Program-made: the position numbers and the translations under genes
Notes under the pieces: generated by a model
The model's input: the letters and a program-made list of their open reading frames with translations, nothing else
Told to the model about the DNA's origin: nothing
The model's database searches: none
In this document: positions 9,240-17,440 of the stretch, one piece after another
Layout of the letters: each line of letters begins with the position of its first letter
Numbering within the stretch: the first letter of the stretch is position 1
Assembly: GCA_964441775.1 (NCBI GenBank)
Contig: CAYTVL010000003.1
Location: forward strand, 124,001-188,000
Direction: 5' to 3'
Source: SYOC01 sp964441775
GTDB taxonomy: Bacteria > Desulfobacterota > Binatia > Bin18
DNA: 64,000 nt

Positions 9240-10973
9240 ATGAAAGATGTCGCTACCGCAGAGAACGTCGAGGGGGGCGCTGAGGCAACGACCGAAGCCC
9301 GTGTGTCCTTAGATTTTATTCGTGAAATTGTCGCGGCTGATAACACATCGGGGAAACATGGCGGACGTGTGGTGACCCGCTTTCCGCCAGAACCAAACGG
9401 CTATCTGCATATCGGACACGCCAAGTCGATCTGCCTCAACTTTGGCATCGCACGCGAGAATAACGGGGTCTGTCATCTCCGCTTCGATGACACCAATCCG
9501 ACGAAAGAAGACGTCGAGTATGTAGATTCAATCAAGGAGGTCGTCCACTGGTTGGGGTTCGACTGGGCTGACAAGATGTTCTACGCGTCGGATTACTTTG
9601 AGCGGCTTTACCAGTACGCGGTGCAGTTGATCAAAGCCGGGAAAGCCTATGTTGATGATTTGAGTCCGGACGAGATGCGAGAATATCGCGGCCCCTGGAA
9701 TGAACCTGGAAGAAATAGTCCGTATCGAAAGCGTTCGGTGGAAGAGAATCTCGACTTGTTCGCCCGCATGCGGGCGGGAGAGTTCGAGGAGGGCAGTCGT
9801 ACGCTGCGGGCGAAGATTGACATGGCCTCGCCGAACATCAACATGCGCGATCCGGTGATGTACCGCATCCTCAAAGCTGAGCACCACCGCACGGGGAACG
9901 CCTGGTGTATCTATCCCATGTACGACTTCGCCCATTGCGTGTCTGACGCGATCGAAGGCATCACGCATTCGATTTGCACGCTGGAGTTTGAAGACCACCG
10001 TCCGTTGTACGACTGGTTTCTCGACGAGCTGCATACGCCGCATCACCCCCAGCAAATCGAATTTGCGCGCGGGGAGTTGACCTATACGATGACTAGTAAG
10101 CGCAAGTTGTTGTCATTAGTGAAAAGTGGGCACGTGCGCGGATGGGACGATCCACGCATGCCGACGCTGGTTGGCTATCGGCGCCGCGGCTACACGCCGG
10201 AAGCGATTCGCAGTTTTTGGGAGCGCCTTGGAGTCTCCAAACGCAACAGCACGGTTGAAGTGGCGATGTTGGAGCATGAGATCCGCGAAGATCTCAACAA
10301 GCGAGCCCCTCGGGTGATGGCCGTGTTGCATCCCATCAAAGTCATTATTAACAATTATCCAGAAGAGAAAGTTGAACAGCTCAACGCCATCAACAACCCG
10401 GAAGATCCAAGGGCGGGGACCAGAACAATTCCCTTCTCGCGGGAAGTCTACATCGAGCGAGAAGATTTTATGGAAGACCCGCCGAAAAAGTTTTTCCGCT
10501 TGGGGCCCGGGCGCGAAGTACGGTTGCGCTATGCCTACATCATTAAATGTGAACGAGTAGAGAAGGACGAAAAGACCGGCGAAATTGTCGCCCTCCATTG
10601 CACCTACGATCCCGAAACTCGCAGTGGCGGCTCCGCCGAAGGGCGCAAAGTAAAAGCCACTATTCATTGGGTCTCGGCGGCGCATGCCCTTCCGGCTGAG
10701 GTGCGCTTATACGACCATCTTTTCACCACGCCTGATCCTGGAGCCGTGGAAGATATCACGACCGTATTGAACGCGAACTCACTAGAGGTCGTGACCACTT
10801 GCCGTGTGGAGCCAAGTCTTGCCCAGGCGGCGATAGGCGACCGCTATCAGTTTGAGCGGCAGGGATATTTCTGCGTCGATCCCGACTCCCGGCCTAGTTC
10901 GCTCGTCTTCAACCGCACAGTCACGTTGAAAGATGCTTGGGCCAAGATCGCGCAAAAAGGCGAAGGCGCATAG
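9240..10973 (+). CDS. glnS: Glutaminyl-tRNA synthetase
   Basis: The 577-residue class Ic synthetase charges tRNA-Gln with glutamine. The HIGH motif is in PPEPNGYLHIGHAKS (HIGH at 57-60) and the KMSKS-like loop is MTSKRKL near residue 283. Other GlnRS blocks are LRFDDTNPTKE, which marks the GlnRS/GluRS family, and the C-terminal beta-barrel anticodon-binding domain. The length is close to the usual 550-580. GAGGAG lies nine bases before the ATG. Direct glutaminylation suggests this organism need not rely only on the GatCAB route for Gln-tRNA. Confidence 0.97.
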   Translation: MKDVATAENVEGGAEATTEARVSLDFIREIVAADNTSGKHGGRVVTRFPPEPNGYLHIGHAKSICLNFGIARENNGVCHLRFDDTNPTKEDVEYVDSIKEVVHWLGFDWADKMFYASDYFERLYQYAVQLIKAGKAYVDDLSPDEMREYRGPWNEPGRNSPYRKRSVEENLDLFARMRAGEFEEGSRTLRAKIDMASPNINMRDPVMYRILKAEHHRTGNAWCIYPMYDFAHCVSDAIEGITHSICTLEFEDHRPLYDWFLDELHTPHHPQQIEFARGELTYTMTSKRKLLSLVKSGHVRGWDDPRMPTLVGYRRRGYTPEAIRSFWERLGVSKRNSTVEVAMLEHEIREDLNKRAPRVMAVLHPIKVIINNYPEEKVEQLNAINNPEDPRAGTRTIPFSREVYIEREDFMEDPPKKFFRLGPGREVRLRYAYIIKCERVEKDEKTGEIVALHCTYDPETRSGGSAEGRKVKATIHWVSAAHALPAEVRLYDHLFTTPDPGAVEDITTVLNANSLEVVTTCRVEPSLAQAAIGDRYQFERQGYFCVDPDSRPSSLVFNRTVTLKDAWAKIAQKGEGA

Positions 10974-10992
10974 AGCGCTCAATGAAAAAGGA

Positions 10993-11036
10993 CGCTTGGC
11001 AATCCCGCAGCCCCGGACGCCAAGCGCTTCGGGGCT
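10993..11036. terminator. Hairpins between convergent glnS and SMP-30-like gene
   Basis: Two mutually exclusive stems lie in the short gap after glnS. CGCTTGGC (10993-11000) pairs perfectly with GCCAAGCG (11019-11026), and AGCCCCG (11009-11015) pairs with CGGGGCT (11030-11036). No U-tract follows on either strand. A bidirectional terminator is likely from the position between convergent genes. Confidence 0.4.
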
Positions 11037-11923
11037 CAGCGCCGGTCGTACAAAGGATGCCCCTTGTGTCCCACGTTCACCTTCGCAACGTGATCCGCTT
11101 CAAGGTGTGCGATATATAAATCATCGAATCCAGGCCCGCCAAATGCGCAGTTGGTGGGACCCTGAGTTTTCTTCCCGTCTGGATCGTCAAGCAGTATCGA
11201 CAAGCCGCCTTGCGGGTCAAGCACCACGAGACGATTTACCATCGGCAACGTAATAATTAAAAACCCTTCGCTATCAAAAGCCATCCCATCTGGCAGTCCT
11301 CCGAGCTTTTCTCCAAAGGTCTCAGGCTTGCCATGGGTTCCGTCTTTACGCATCGCCACCCGAACGCAGTCGTTCTGCGTCGATTGCAGCACGTAGACCG
11401 CCTCTTCTTGGGGATCGATGGCCGTGCCATTGGCAAAGTAGAGCCCGGTGGCCACGACTTCCCCTTGCCCATTGGGCCGCAAACGTACTAACGCGCCTTT
11501 GGGGACCGGGTGGCGAATCTCTTCCATAACCTCGTCGAGACTGGTCAATACGTGATCGGTGGAATTAGAGACGTACAAATTTCCTTCCGCGTCAAAAACT
11601 GGGAAGTTGGGGAGTGTTAGTCGTAAGCCGCCAACCTGGTCCGCAAAAAGACTTACGGAGCCGCTCGGGGTAACCTTCAACATCGCAGCCTTACCGACAT
11701 CGCAGACGAAGAGATTCCCCTGGCGATCCAGCGCCATCCCCGCTGGGCGTCCTCCGGTCCGGGCAAATTCCGTCACTTTACCGTCCGGAGACAGTTTACG
11801 AATCACTCCATCAGTACCGCCGCCATAGACGTTGCCGTCACGATCGACCGTGACTCCTTCCGGTCCTTTAAATCCTGTAGCGGCAATGGCTACTTGGTCA
11901 AGACGAATTTGTTGATACGCCAT
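11036..11923 (-). CDS. SMP-30/gluconolactonase/LRE family beta-propeller protein
   Basis: The 295-residue product has repeated NHL/SMP-30-like blades such as GVTVDRDGNVYGGG, GMALDRQGNLFVCDV, FPVFDAEGNLYVSN and GMAFDSEGFLIIT. Such six-bladed propellers include lactonases and strictosidine-synthase-like hydrolases. No signal peptide is seen, so it is probably cytoplasmic. The start at 11923 follows AAGGAGG; a longer reading to 12100 would run into the divergent cupin promoter region. Substrate unknown. Confidence 0.88.
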   Translation of the reverse strand: MAYQQIRLDQVAIAATGFKGPEGVTVDRDGNVYGGGTDGVIRKLSPDGKVTEFARTGGRPAGMALDRQGNLFVCDVGKAAMLKVTPSGSVSLFADQVGGLRLTLPNFPVFDAEGNLYVSNSTDHVLTSLDEVMEEIRHPVPKGALVRLRPNGQGEVVATGLYFANGTAIDPQEEAVYVLQSTQNDCVRVAMRKDGTHGKPETFGEKLGGLPDGMAFDSEGFLIITLPMVNRLVVLDPQGGLSILLDDPDGKKTQGPTNCAFGGPGFDDLYIAHLEADHVAKVNVGHKGHPLYDRR

Positions 11924-11968
11924 AGGGCTTCCTCCTTCACGAGAAATGTGACGAGTCCCTTTCTCTCT

Positions 11969-11982
11969 AGCACTCCAGTGCT
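11969..11982. promoter_or_regulatory. Palindrome AGCACT-CC-AGTGCT in divergent intergenic region
   Basis: A perfect 6+2+6 palindrome lies between the divergent SMP-30-like and cupin genes, 46 bases from the first start and about 100 from the second. It could be an operator for a dimeric regulator controlling both genes. No regulator gene is adjacent. Confidence 0.3.
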
Positions 11983-12081
11983 GAACAACGGAAGAGCCGA
12001 GAGGACGGCTTGCTCTCCGGTGAGTAGGGTGGTAGGACGCGAAGAAGAGAGCACATTCGCTCATCTTATAAGGAGGGTCGT

Positions 12082-12531
12082 ATGAGCACACAAACGTCAC
12101 ACGAAGGCGGCGAAGCGCGTATCGCTCGGTATCAGGATCTCCAACCGATTGATTACGCGAGCTTCATCAAAAATTACAAACCGGAGGGAACGCAAGGGTA
12201 TGCGCTGATTGGGCGTGCAGGAAGAACTACCCCGGCCATCGCTGGAGAGCATGGCTTCACGATGGCGGTGAACAAGGTCAGTCCTGGAAAAGGCGCGCCG
12301 CTACACAGCCACCCCAAACCGGAAGTCTTCGTCGTGCTTTCCGGCTCCTGCGCCTTTTTCTGGGGAGACGAAGGCGAGAACGAAGTCACGCTCAAGCAGT
12401 GGGACACGATCTCCTTTCCGGCTGGGACGCAAGAAGGTTTCCGTAACGTCGGCAACGAAGAAGCCGTGCTGTTGGTCGTTTTAAGCGGTTCAGAGATTGG
12501 CGAAGTCTCATTCAAAAAAGCTTCGGCCTGA
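12082..12531 (+). CDS. Cupin domain protein
   Basis: This 149-residue protein has one cupin barrel. The metal-binding pattern is recognisable in GAPLHSHPKPEVFVVLSG, with two His and one Glu, and the second motif region is FPAGTQEGFRNVGNEEA, where the usual His is not obvious. Many small cupins are isomerases, dioxygenases or sensors. AAGGAGG lies just before the ATG. It is divergent from the SMP-30-like gene. Substrate unknown. Confidence 0.88.
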   Translation: MSTQTSHEGGEARIARYQDLQPIDYASFIKNYKPEGTQGYALIGRAGRTTPAIAGEHGFTMAVNKVSPGKGAPLHSHPKPEVFVVLSGSCAFFWGDEGENEVTLKQWDTISFPAGTQEGFRNVGNEEAVLLVVLSGSEIGEVSFKKASA

Positions 12532-12560
12532 GCTGAATGCTCAATCGCTTGAGAAGCAAG

Positions 12561-12595
12561 GCTGGGTTGAGACAACGTCGAAACCCAGCGCTTTT
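12561..12595 (+). terminator. Rho-independent terminator after the cupin gene
   Basis: GCTGGGTT (12561-12568) and AACCCAGC (12582-12589) form a perfect 8-bp stem with a 13-base loop, followed by GCTTTTG. It sits 30 bases after the cupin stop. Confidence 0.55.
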
Positions 12596-12629
12596 GAGGG
12601 ATTCTTGGAGGCCTAAAAATTTGGTGGTG

Positions 12630-12851
12630 CTATCCAGGTAATGCTCTGCCCAGAGCGTGCGGCATAGGAACCGTGATTATCCAATATGTTACAGATTCGC
12701 GTTTGCTTGCTAGCATTACTTGGATGCCACTACCCGGATGGCTGCCTAGCTCCCCATTCCCGGCCTTAGCATGCCAAGTTGCTTGACTGAGGACAACACG
12801 GGTTCCCTCGTAGTCAGCCGTTTCAAAAATCCAAGCGGATTCGTCGGTCAT
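12630..12851 (-). pseudogene. Possible remnant of a small PBECR/BrnT-like protein gene
   Basis: The 73-codon frame begins directly after the stop of the E2 gene (TAA then ATG). Its first 40 residues (ESAWIFETADYEGTRVVLSQ, then ATWHAKAGNGELGSHPG) resemble the N-terminus of small proteins of the type W-F-x-T-x-D-Y-x-G-x-x-V-V-L-x-x-x-T-W...HPE, seen in phage-barnase-like or BrnT-like families. After HPG the similarity stops and the product is shorter than such proteins, so it may be truncated or frameshifted. The recognition is by eye and weak. The rest of the 12532-12851 gap holds only the cupin terminator. Confidence 0.3.
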
Positions 12852-14111
12852 TTACCGCGCATCCAACGAAATCCGATTCCCATGCGCCAGCAGATCGGCG
12901 ACCGTCTGCAAGAATGCGCCAGCTGGGGCTCCGTCAATGACGCGGTGATCGAACGTCAGGCTCAGCACCATCATCGACCGTTTGGCGATTTCACCTCGGT
13001 AAATCACCGGCTTCTCGACGATGCGCCCGACGCCGAGGATGCCGGTCTGGGGCGCGTTGAGAATTGGAGTGAATCCGTCGACCCCGAACATACCGAGATT
13101 TGACACGGTAAATGTGCCGCCGGATACTTCTTCGAGCGTGAGCTTTCCGGCTCGGGCTTTTTCCGCCAGTCCCCGCGCTTCCTGCGCAATCTGTTGCAGC
13201 GACTTTTTATCGGTGTCTCGCACCACCGGCACGATCAACCCTTCTTCAAGCGCAACCGCCAGTCCGACGCTGATCTGCTCCTGCGTGCGGAGCGTATCGC
13301 CTTCCAAGGCAGCGTTCATACGCGGGTGCTGCTTCAAGGCATGCGCGCAGGCTTGAATGATGAAATCCGTGTACGTGGCGTTGAACTCGCGCTGCACTTC
13401 TTGACGGCGGTCAATCAGTTGCGTGACATCGACTTCAGTTGTAATTGTGAGCTGGGCGCTGCCTTGCAAACTCTTGTGCATGCGTTCGGCAATTACCTTG
13501 CGCATGCCCCGCAAAGGCGCCCTGGCTGCCGCAGGAGCGGCGGCAGAGCCAGGCTCCGGGGCCGTAACCGGGGCGGCCCCGGGCGCTGGGGCTTTGGCAG
13601 CTTCAGCGATTGCTTTCTCTACATCTTCTCGGGTCACGCGGCCACCCGGACCAGTACCCGTCACACGGGAAAGATCGAGATTATGTTCCTGCGCCAATTT
13701 CCGCGCCGCTGGCGTCACCGGGGCGCCTTCGCGTCGACCGCTCGCGGATGGCGCTGCCGACGCTGCCGTCGCTGAAGCAGCGCTAGCGGTCGGGGCAGCG
13801 GCAACCGACACGGTCGCCGCTGCTTTCGGCGCGCCGCCACCGTATTTCGCCGCGACTTCGGCAACGTTCTCACCTAGCTCGGCGATCACGGCTACCGGCA
13901 GACCGACCGCAACAGTTGCTTCTAACGGGTAGAGCAGTTTCGCCACTGTGCCCGTACCTGGCGATTCCACTTCATAAAGCACTTTTTCGGTTTCGACTTC
14001 AAACAGCGGCTCTCCGGCTTTGATGGCGTCGCCCTCGGCCTTGAACCACTTCTGAATTGTCCCCTCGGTCATGGTCAGACCGAACTTCGGCATGAACGCT
14101 TCTACCGCCAC
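12852..14111 (-). CDS. Dihydrolipoamide acetyltransferase (E2) of a 2-oxoacid/acetoin dehydrogenase complex
   Basis: The 419-residue E2 transfers the acyl group from E1 through a lipoyl arm to CoA. The N-terminal lipoyl domain has its modifiable Lys at about 43 (VETEKVLYEVES). An Ala/Pro-rich linker leads to the peripheral-subunit-binding domain (VTPAARKLAQEHNLDLSRVT, then GTGPGGRVTREDVEKA). A second Ala/Pro linker leads to the catalytic domain, which ends with the DHRVIDG active site near 388-394. Translation starts at a GTG (14109-14111) after GGGGAGAGAG. E1-beta lies about 100 bases upstream on the same strand. No E3 is in the window. Confidence 0.95.
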   Translation of the reverse strand: MAVEAFMPKFGLTMTEGTIQKWFKAEGDAIKAGEPLFEVETEKVLYEVESPGTGTVAKLLYPLEATVAVGLPVAVIAELGENVAEVAAKYGGGAPKAAATVSVAAAPTASAASATAASAAPSASGRREGAPVTPAARKLAQEHNLDLSRVTGTGPGGRVTREDVEKAIAEAAKAPAPGAAPVTAPEPGSAAAPAAARAPLRGMRKVIAERMHKSLQGSAQLTITTEVDVTQLIDRRQEVQREFNATYTDFIIQACAHALKQHPRMNAALEGDTLRTQEQISVGLAVALEEGLIVPVVRDTDKKSLQQIAQEARGLAEKARAGKLTLEEVSGGTFTVSNLGMFGVDGFTPILNAPQTGILGVGRIVEKPVIYRGEIAKRSMMVLSLTFDHRVIDGAPAGAFLQTVADLLAHGNRISLDAR

Positions 14112-14146
14112 GGCTCTCTCCCCTCTCAGTCCTAAGTGCTGAGTAG

Positions 14147-14166
14147 GGGCGCAGCATGCTGCGCCC
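14147..14166. repeat. 20-bp perfect palindrome (REP-like) between E2 and E1-beta
   Basis: The arms GGGCGCAGCA and TGCTGCGCCC form a perfect 20-base palindrome, preceded by TAG and followed by TTTT on the plus strand. Such GC-rich palindromes recur between genes in many environmental genomes. Inside this operon it might lower E2 expression or stabilise the upstream mRNA. Confidence 0.5.
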
Positions 14167-14209
14167 TTTTCCCTCTACTGATTACTGGCTACTGACCATC
14201 GGCTACTGT

Positions 14210-15178
14210 TTAGCCGACCAACTCCTTCACCGCCGCAACAATCTTCCCATCGTCCGGCAGCACGAATTTTTCCATTGGCGGGCTGAACGGGATGGGCACG
14301 TCCGGGGTGGCAAGCCGTTTGATCGGAGCGTCGAGCAGATCAAAGCCTTTGTCCGCGATGACCGCTGCGATCTCCGCCGACGCGCCGCCGCGCAGATGGC
14401 CCTCGTCAACGACCAGCACCTTATGCGTTTTCCCTACAGAATTAAGAATGATCTCTTCATCAAGCGGCACGAGTGAGCGCGGGTCCACCACTTCGACGGA
14501 GATGCCTTGCTGTTCCAACGTCTTCGCCGCAGCGAGCGCTTTGGACACCATGAGGCCGATGGCGACAATGGTGACGTCTTTTCCTTCGCGCTTCACCGCG
14601 CCTTTGCCGATCGGCACGACGTAATCTTCATCCGGGACTTGACCACGTAAACGACCGAGCCCCATGTGCTCGAACACGATCACCGGGTTGTCATCGCGAA
14701 TGGCGCTCTTCAACAACCCTTTCATGTCGTACGGATCTGACGGAGTCACAATCTTAATCCCGGGCACGCTGAGAAACTGGGCATACACCGTCTCGGAGTG
14801 TTGGGCCGCAGCTTGCCCCGTGGCGCCGTAGGCTGCACGGAAGGTAATGGGGATATTCGCCTGGCCGCCTGACATGTAGCGGAGTTTCGACGCTTGGTTA
14901 CAGACCTGATCCATGCAGCAATAAAAGAAGCTGGCAAATTCAATTTCCACGATGGGACGCATGCCCGCCATCGCCGCACCGACACCAGCGCCAGCATAGC
15001 CCGCTTCTGAAATCGGGGCATTGCGAATCCGCTCTGGACCAAATTCATCGGTCAACCCGCCGGTGGCGCCAAACGCGCCCACCCATACGTCGAGCCCCAT
15101 GACAAAGGTCAAAGGATCGCGGCGCAGCTCTTCTCGTAAGGCTTCGTTGATCGCTCGAATGTAACTAATTTCACCCAT
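14210..15178 (-). CDS. TPP-dependent dehydrogenase E1 beta subunit (acetoin/pyruvate type)
   Basis: The 322-residue subunit pairs with E1-alpha to decarboxylate a 2-oxoacid or cleave acetoin. It matches the transketolase-like beta family: ALREELRRDPLTFVMGLDV, NAPISEAGYAGAGVGAAMAG, RAAYGATGQAAAQHSE and the C-terminal domain with VEVVDPRSLVPLDEEII. Length fits the usual 320-335. AGAGGAG precedes the ATG. It lies between E1-alpha and E2 in the order seen in aco and pdh operons; the true substrate cannot be settled from sequence alone. Confidence 0.94.
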   Translation of the reverse strand: MGEISYIRAINEALREELRRDPLTFVMGLDVWVGAFGATGGLTDEFGPERIRNAPISEAGYAGAGVGAAMAGMRPIVEIEFASFFYCCMDQVCNQASKLRYMSGGQANIPITFRAAYGATGQAAAQHSETVYAQFLSVPGIKIVTPSDPYDMKGLLKSAIRDDNPVIVFEHMGLGRLRGQVPDEDYVVPIGKGAVKREGKDVTIVAIGLMVSKALAAAKTLEQQGISVEVVDPRSLVPLDEEIILNSVGKTHKVLVVDEGHLRGGASAEIAAVIADKGFDLLDAPIKRLATPDVPIPFSPPMEKFVLPDDGKIVAAVKELVG

Positions 15179-15329
15179 GGCTCGTCTCCTCTTGCGTAAT
15201 GGTTAGCCGCCAGCACTGAGCGCGACCGAGACAGAAACGGAGATGGAGAGAACCGGGGAAGAAATCAGATTATGAGCCTTCATTCCCCAATTCCCGTTTC
15301 TCCGATTCTCCGTTCCTATATGCATGCGC

Positions 15330-16310
15330 TTATGCCGCAAACATATCTTCCAACGCCTCTTCCGGCGCCGGCAGCGGACTGTCCATCGCATACTGCACGG
15401 CTTCGTCGAGGTCACGTTTGACTTCGGCCTTGACCGTGTCAAGTTCCACTTTGGTGAACATGCCGTTGGCGGTGAACTTCCCCTCAAAATTGAGGATCGG
15501 GCAGCGCTGCTTCCAGGCTTCGATCTCGTCTGACGGGCGATAGGCGCGTTTGCCGAGGAAGGCTTCCTCGCCGACAACGTGCCCTTCCCAGCGATAAGTT
15601 TTGCATTCGATTAACGATGGACCATCTCCACGTCGTGCCCGCTCTACCGCTTGGAGCGTCGTTTCGTACACTTCCATCACGTCGTTGCCGTTGACGATAA
15701 TGCCCGGCATGTCATGGCCACGAGCGCGATCAGCAATGTCCTTGACGGAAGTGACATCTTTGCCTGCCGTGAATTCGCCGTACAAATTATTTTCACAGAC
15801 GTAGACCACCGGCAGTTTCCACGACGACGCGATGTTGAGGGATTCATGGAACGTGCCTTCGTTCGAGGCGCCATCGCCAAAGAAACACACCGCGACCTGG
15901 CCGCTTTTTCTCATTTTGGCCGACAGCCCGGCGCCGGTCGCGATGGGCAAACCTGCCCCGACGATGCCATTAGCGCCAAGGATGCCGATGCTGAAGTCCG
16001 CGATATGCATCGACCCGCCTTTGCCTTTGCAATAACCGGTCTTGCGGCCAAAGAGTTCGGCCATCATCGGTTTGAGTCTTCCACCTTTGGCGAGCAGATG
16101 GCCATGACCGCGATGGGTGCTGGTAATGTAGTCACTATCCGTCAACGCCGCGCACACGCCCGTGGCCGACGCTTCTTCGCCAATTGACACGTGCACGAAG
16201 CCGGGAACCTTGCCTTCTTTAAAGAGATCGCGCAAACGTTCCTCGAACTGACGGATCGTCTGCATGGTGCGATACATCTTGAGTAGTTTTTCTTTGCTCA
16301 CGTCTGCCAT
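15330..16310 (-). CDS. TPP-dependent dehydrogenase E1 alpha subunit (acetoin/pyruvate type)
   Basis: The 326-residue subunit carries the thiamine-pyrophosphate motif GDGASNEGTFHESLNIAS ending in CENN. Other family blocks are HVSIGEEASATGVCAAL, STHRGHGHLLAKG and KGKGGSMHIAD, which is closer to acetoin dehydrogenase AcoA than to long PDH E1 enzymes. AAGGAGG precedes the ATG. It is the first gene of the E1-alpha, E1-beta, E2 unit. A promoter with an adjacent palindrome lies upstream. The 150-base gap to E1-beta holds purine-rich and pyrimidine-rich stretches that are imperfect inverted copies, probably intergenic repeat DNA. Confidence 0.94.
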   Translation of the reverse strand: MADVSKEKLLKMYRTMQTIRQFEERLRDLFKEGKVPGFVHVSIGEEASATGVCAALTDSDYITSTHRGHGHLLAKGGRLKPMMAELFGRKTGYCKGKGGSMHIADFSIGILGANGIVGAGLPIATGAGLSAKMRKSGQVAVCFFGDGASNEGTFHESLNIASSWKLPVVYVCENNLYGEFTAGKDVTSVKDIADRARGHDMPGIIVNGNDVMEVYETTLQAVERARRGDGPSLIECKTYRWEGHVVGEEAFLGKRAYRPSDEIEAWKQRCPILNFEGKFTANGMFTKVELDTVKAEVKRDLDEAVQYAMDSPLPAPEEALEDMFAA

Positions 16311-16348
16311 GTGCGCCTCCTTTTTTCTCTTTGGTGGGAAGAGACTTG

Positions 16349-16402
16349 TTCATAATCTGAAACCTAGGGAGCGGTCAACCGCAGCCGTTCACGCGGTGAA
16401 CG
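16349..16402 (-). promoter_or_regulatory. Putative promoter and operator of the E1-alpha/E1-beta/E2 operon
   Basis: On the minus strand TTGACC (16373-16378), an 18-base spacer and TATGAA (16349-16354) give a reasonable sigma-70 promoter about 40 bases before the E1-alpha start. Eight bases upstream of the -35 box is a 17-base palindrome, CGTTCAC-GCG-GTGAACG (16386-16402), where an activator would bind. No regulator gene is adjacent. Confidence 0.42.
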
Positions 16403-16526
16403 CGCGATTCCCGGCAAAGCTTGAGACAGAGTGAAGAGCACAGTCAGCTACCAAGGAGAAAGAAGTTGTGACCCCCTCAAGCTTAGGACGGTGAGACAAA
16501 ACCTAAAAACGAAGGTCGAAGAGCCT

Positions 16527-16613
16527 GTCATTGCAAGGAGTCGCAGACGACGAAGCAATCTCGCAAGTGCCGAAATAACTGGGCCAAGATTGCTTCGCTG
16601 CGCTCGCAATGAC
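16527..16613. repeat. Inverted-repeat element (GTCATTGC...GCAATGAC type)
   Basis: Left arm at 16527-16563 starts GTCATTGCAAGGAG and contains GAAGCAATCT. Right arm at 16588-16613 contains AGATTGCTTCGC and ends GCGCTCGCAATGAC. The arms are inverted copies around a roughly 25-base centre, 87 bases in all. Elements with these ends are widely scattered between genes in many bacterial genomes (REP/MITE-like). No transposase is encoded here. Confidence 0.7.
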
Positions 16614-16733
16614 CCCCTGCCCTTACGCCCAGTGTTGGAGTTTTGTCCCATAGTCCTTAGAGCAAATTTCCTTTGCCTGGATAGCACCAGATAGAGAGAG
16701 TCCGAGTCGCACGCATCAGCACGCGGCTGGGGA

Positions 16734-16774
16734 ACCGCTCCCGCACGGTCGCGGCTCAGCTCCCTGCGAGCGGT
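16734..16774. repeat. GC-rich hairpin repeat (AGCTGAGCCGCGACCG type)
   Basis: ACCGCTC (16734-16740) and GAGCGGT (16768-16774) form a stem that can extend by GCA/TGC with a small bulge, enclosing GGTCGCGGCTCAGCTCCC. Sequences of this AGCCGCGACCGT...GGAGCGGTT type recur as intergenic repeats in some environmental bacteria; this is from memory, not a search. Confidence 0.4.
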
Positions 16775-16813
16775 GGTCGGGACACTCGATGGTCAACCGC
16801 GCTAGTGGAAGAG

Positions 16814-17440
16814 CTATTCTACTTTATTTATCGCTACCGGCTCGGCTGAGGGCGCCCTCTCAGGTGGTGAATGATCTTCCTGGGGGATGGAGTCGGCGAG
16901 TTGGAACATACCTACTTGAGCTTTCAGTTCGTCAGCTCGTTCACGGGACGCACGCACAGACTGAAATAGTTCTTCTGTGTGTTGCAGCACTGTCCTGGTG
17001 CGCGCGAAAGTATAGTCCGCAGAGGCCAAGGCGGCTCGTGAGTCTTCGAGGAGAATTTGTACCCGTTGGGAAAATTCGGTCTCCCTGGATGTTCTCTGCT
17101 GCGGGACAGTGGCGTCAGAATCAGATTGCGAATCATCTCCCCTCTTGCTCAGGATGCTGCGGTCCCCTTGTGGCAGAAGAGCGTCCTCGCTGTACGGCAT
17201 CCTGGGCTGCTCAACGAACGCGTTGAACCGTTGACAGAACATATTCGTTTCCATGGTCAGCAGTCGCCGTAACTCAGCGATTTTCTCGCCATAGCCGTCC
17301 ATCGTGGTGTGGACCGGATTGTCAATTTGCTCATTGAGCACCTGCTCAAGGGTTCTGAGTGTAAGGGTGAGTTCAGTGGCCAGTCGGATCACATATTGAC
17401 TATGTGTACATAAGATAGGAACCCAGATTTTCGCATCCAT
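16814..17440 (-). CDS. Hypothetical protein with long helical regions
   Basis: The 208-residue product has no signal peptide or membrane span. It is mostly predicted helix with heptad-like Leu/Ile/Val spacing in residues 20-85 and 110-190, split by a Ser/Asp/Gln-rich loop near 100-120, and ends in a Pro/Glu-rich tail. GGAG lies eight bases before the ATG. It follows xerD on the same strand after a 190-base AT-rich gap, so it probably has its own promoter. I do not recognise a family. Confidence 0.65.
   Translation of the reverse strand: MDAKIWVPILCTHSQYVIRLATELTLTLRTLEQVLNEQIDNPVHTTMDGYGEKIAELRRLLTMETNMFCQRFNAFVEQPRMPYSEDALLPQGDRSILSKRGDDSQSDSDATVPQQRTSRETEFSQRVQILLEDSRAALASADYTFARTRTVLQHTEELFQSVRASRERADELKAQVGMFQLADSIPQEDHSPPERAPSAEPVAINKVE

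Larger units (their letters stand above)
16311..16813. other. 503-base intergenic region with repeats
   Basis: No gene is supported in this gap. It holds the E1-alpha promoter and palindrome, then an inverted repeat at 16527-16613, then a GC-rich hairpin element at 16734-16774. Short open frames over the inverted repeat exist on both strands but are produced by the repeat itself. Confidence 0.6.

Noticed and set aside
13194..13775. A 193-codon plus-strand frame
   Set aside because: It is antisense to the E2 gene and is Arg/His-rich with no motif, a shadow of the Ala/Pro linkers.
16448..16694. Short overlapping frames on both strands in the gap after the E1-alpha gene
   Set aside because: They are created by the inverted repeat at 16527-16613 and carry no ribosome-binding site.
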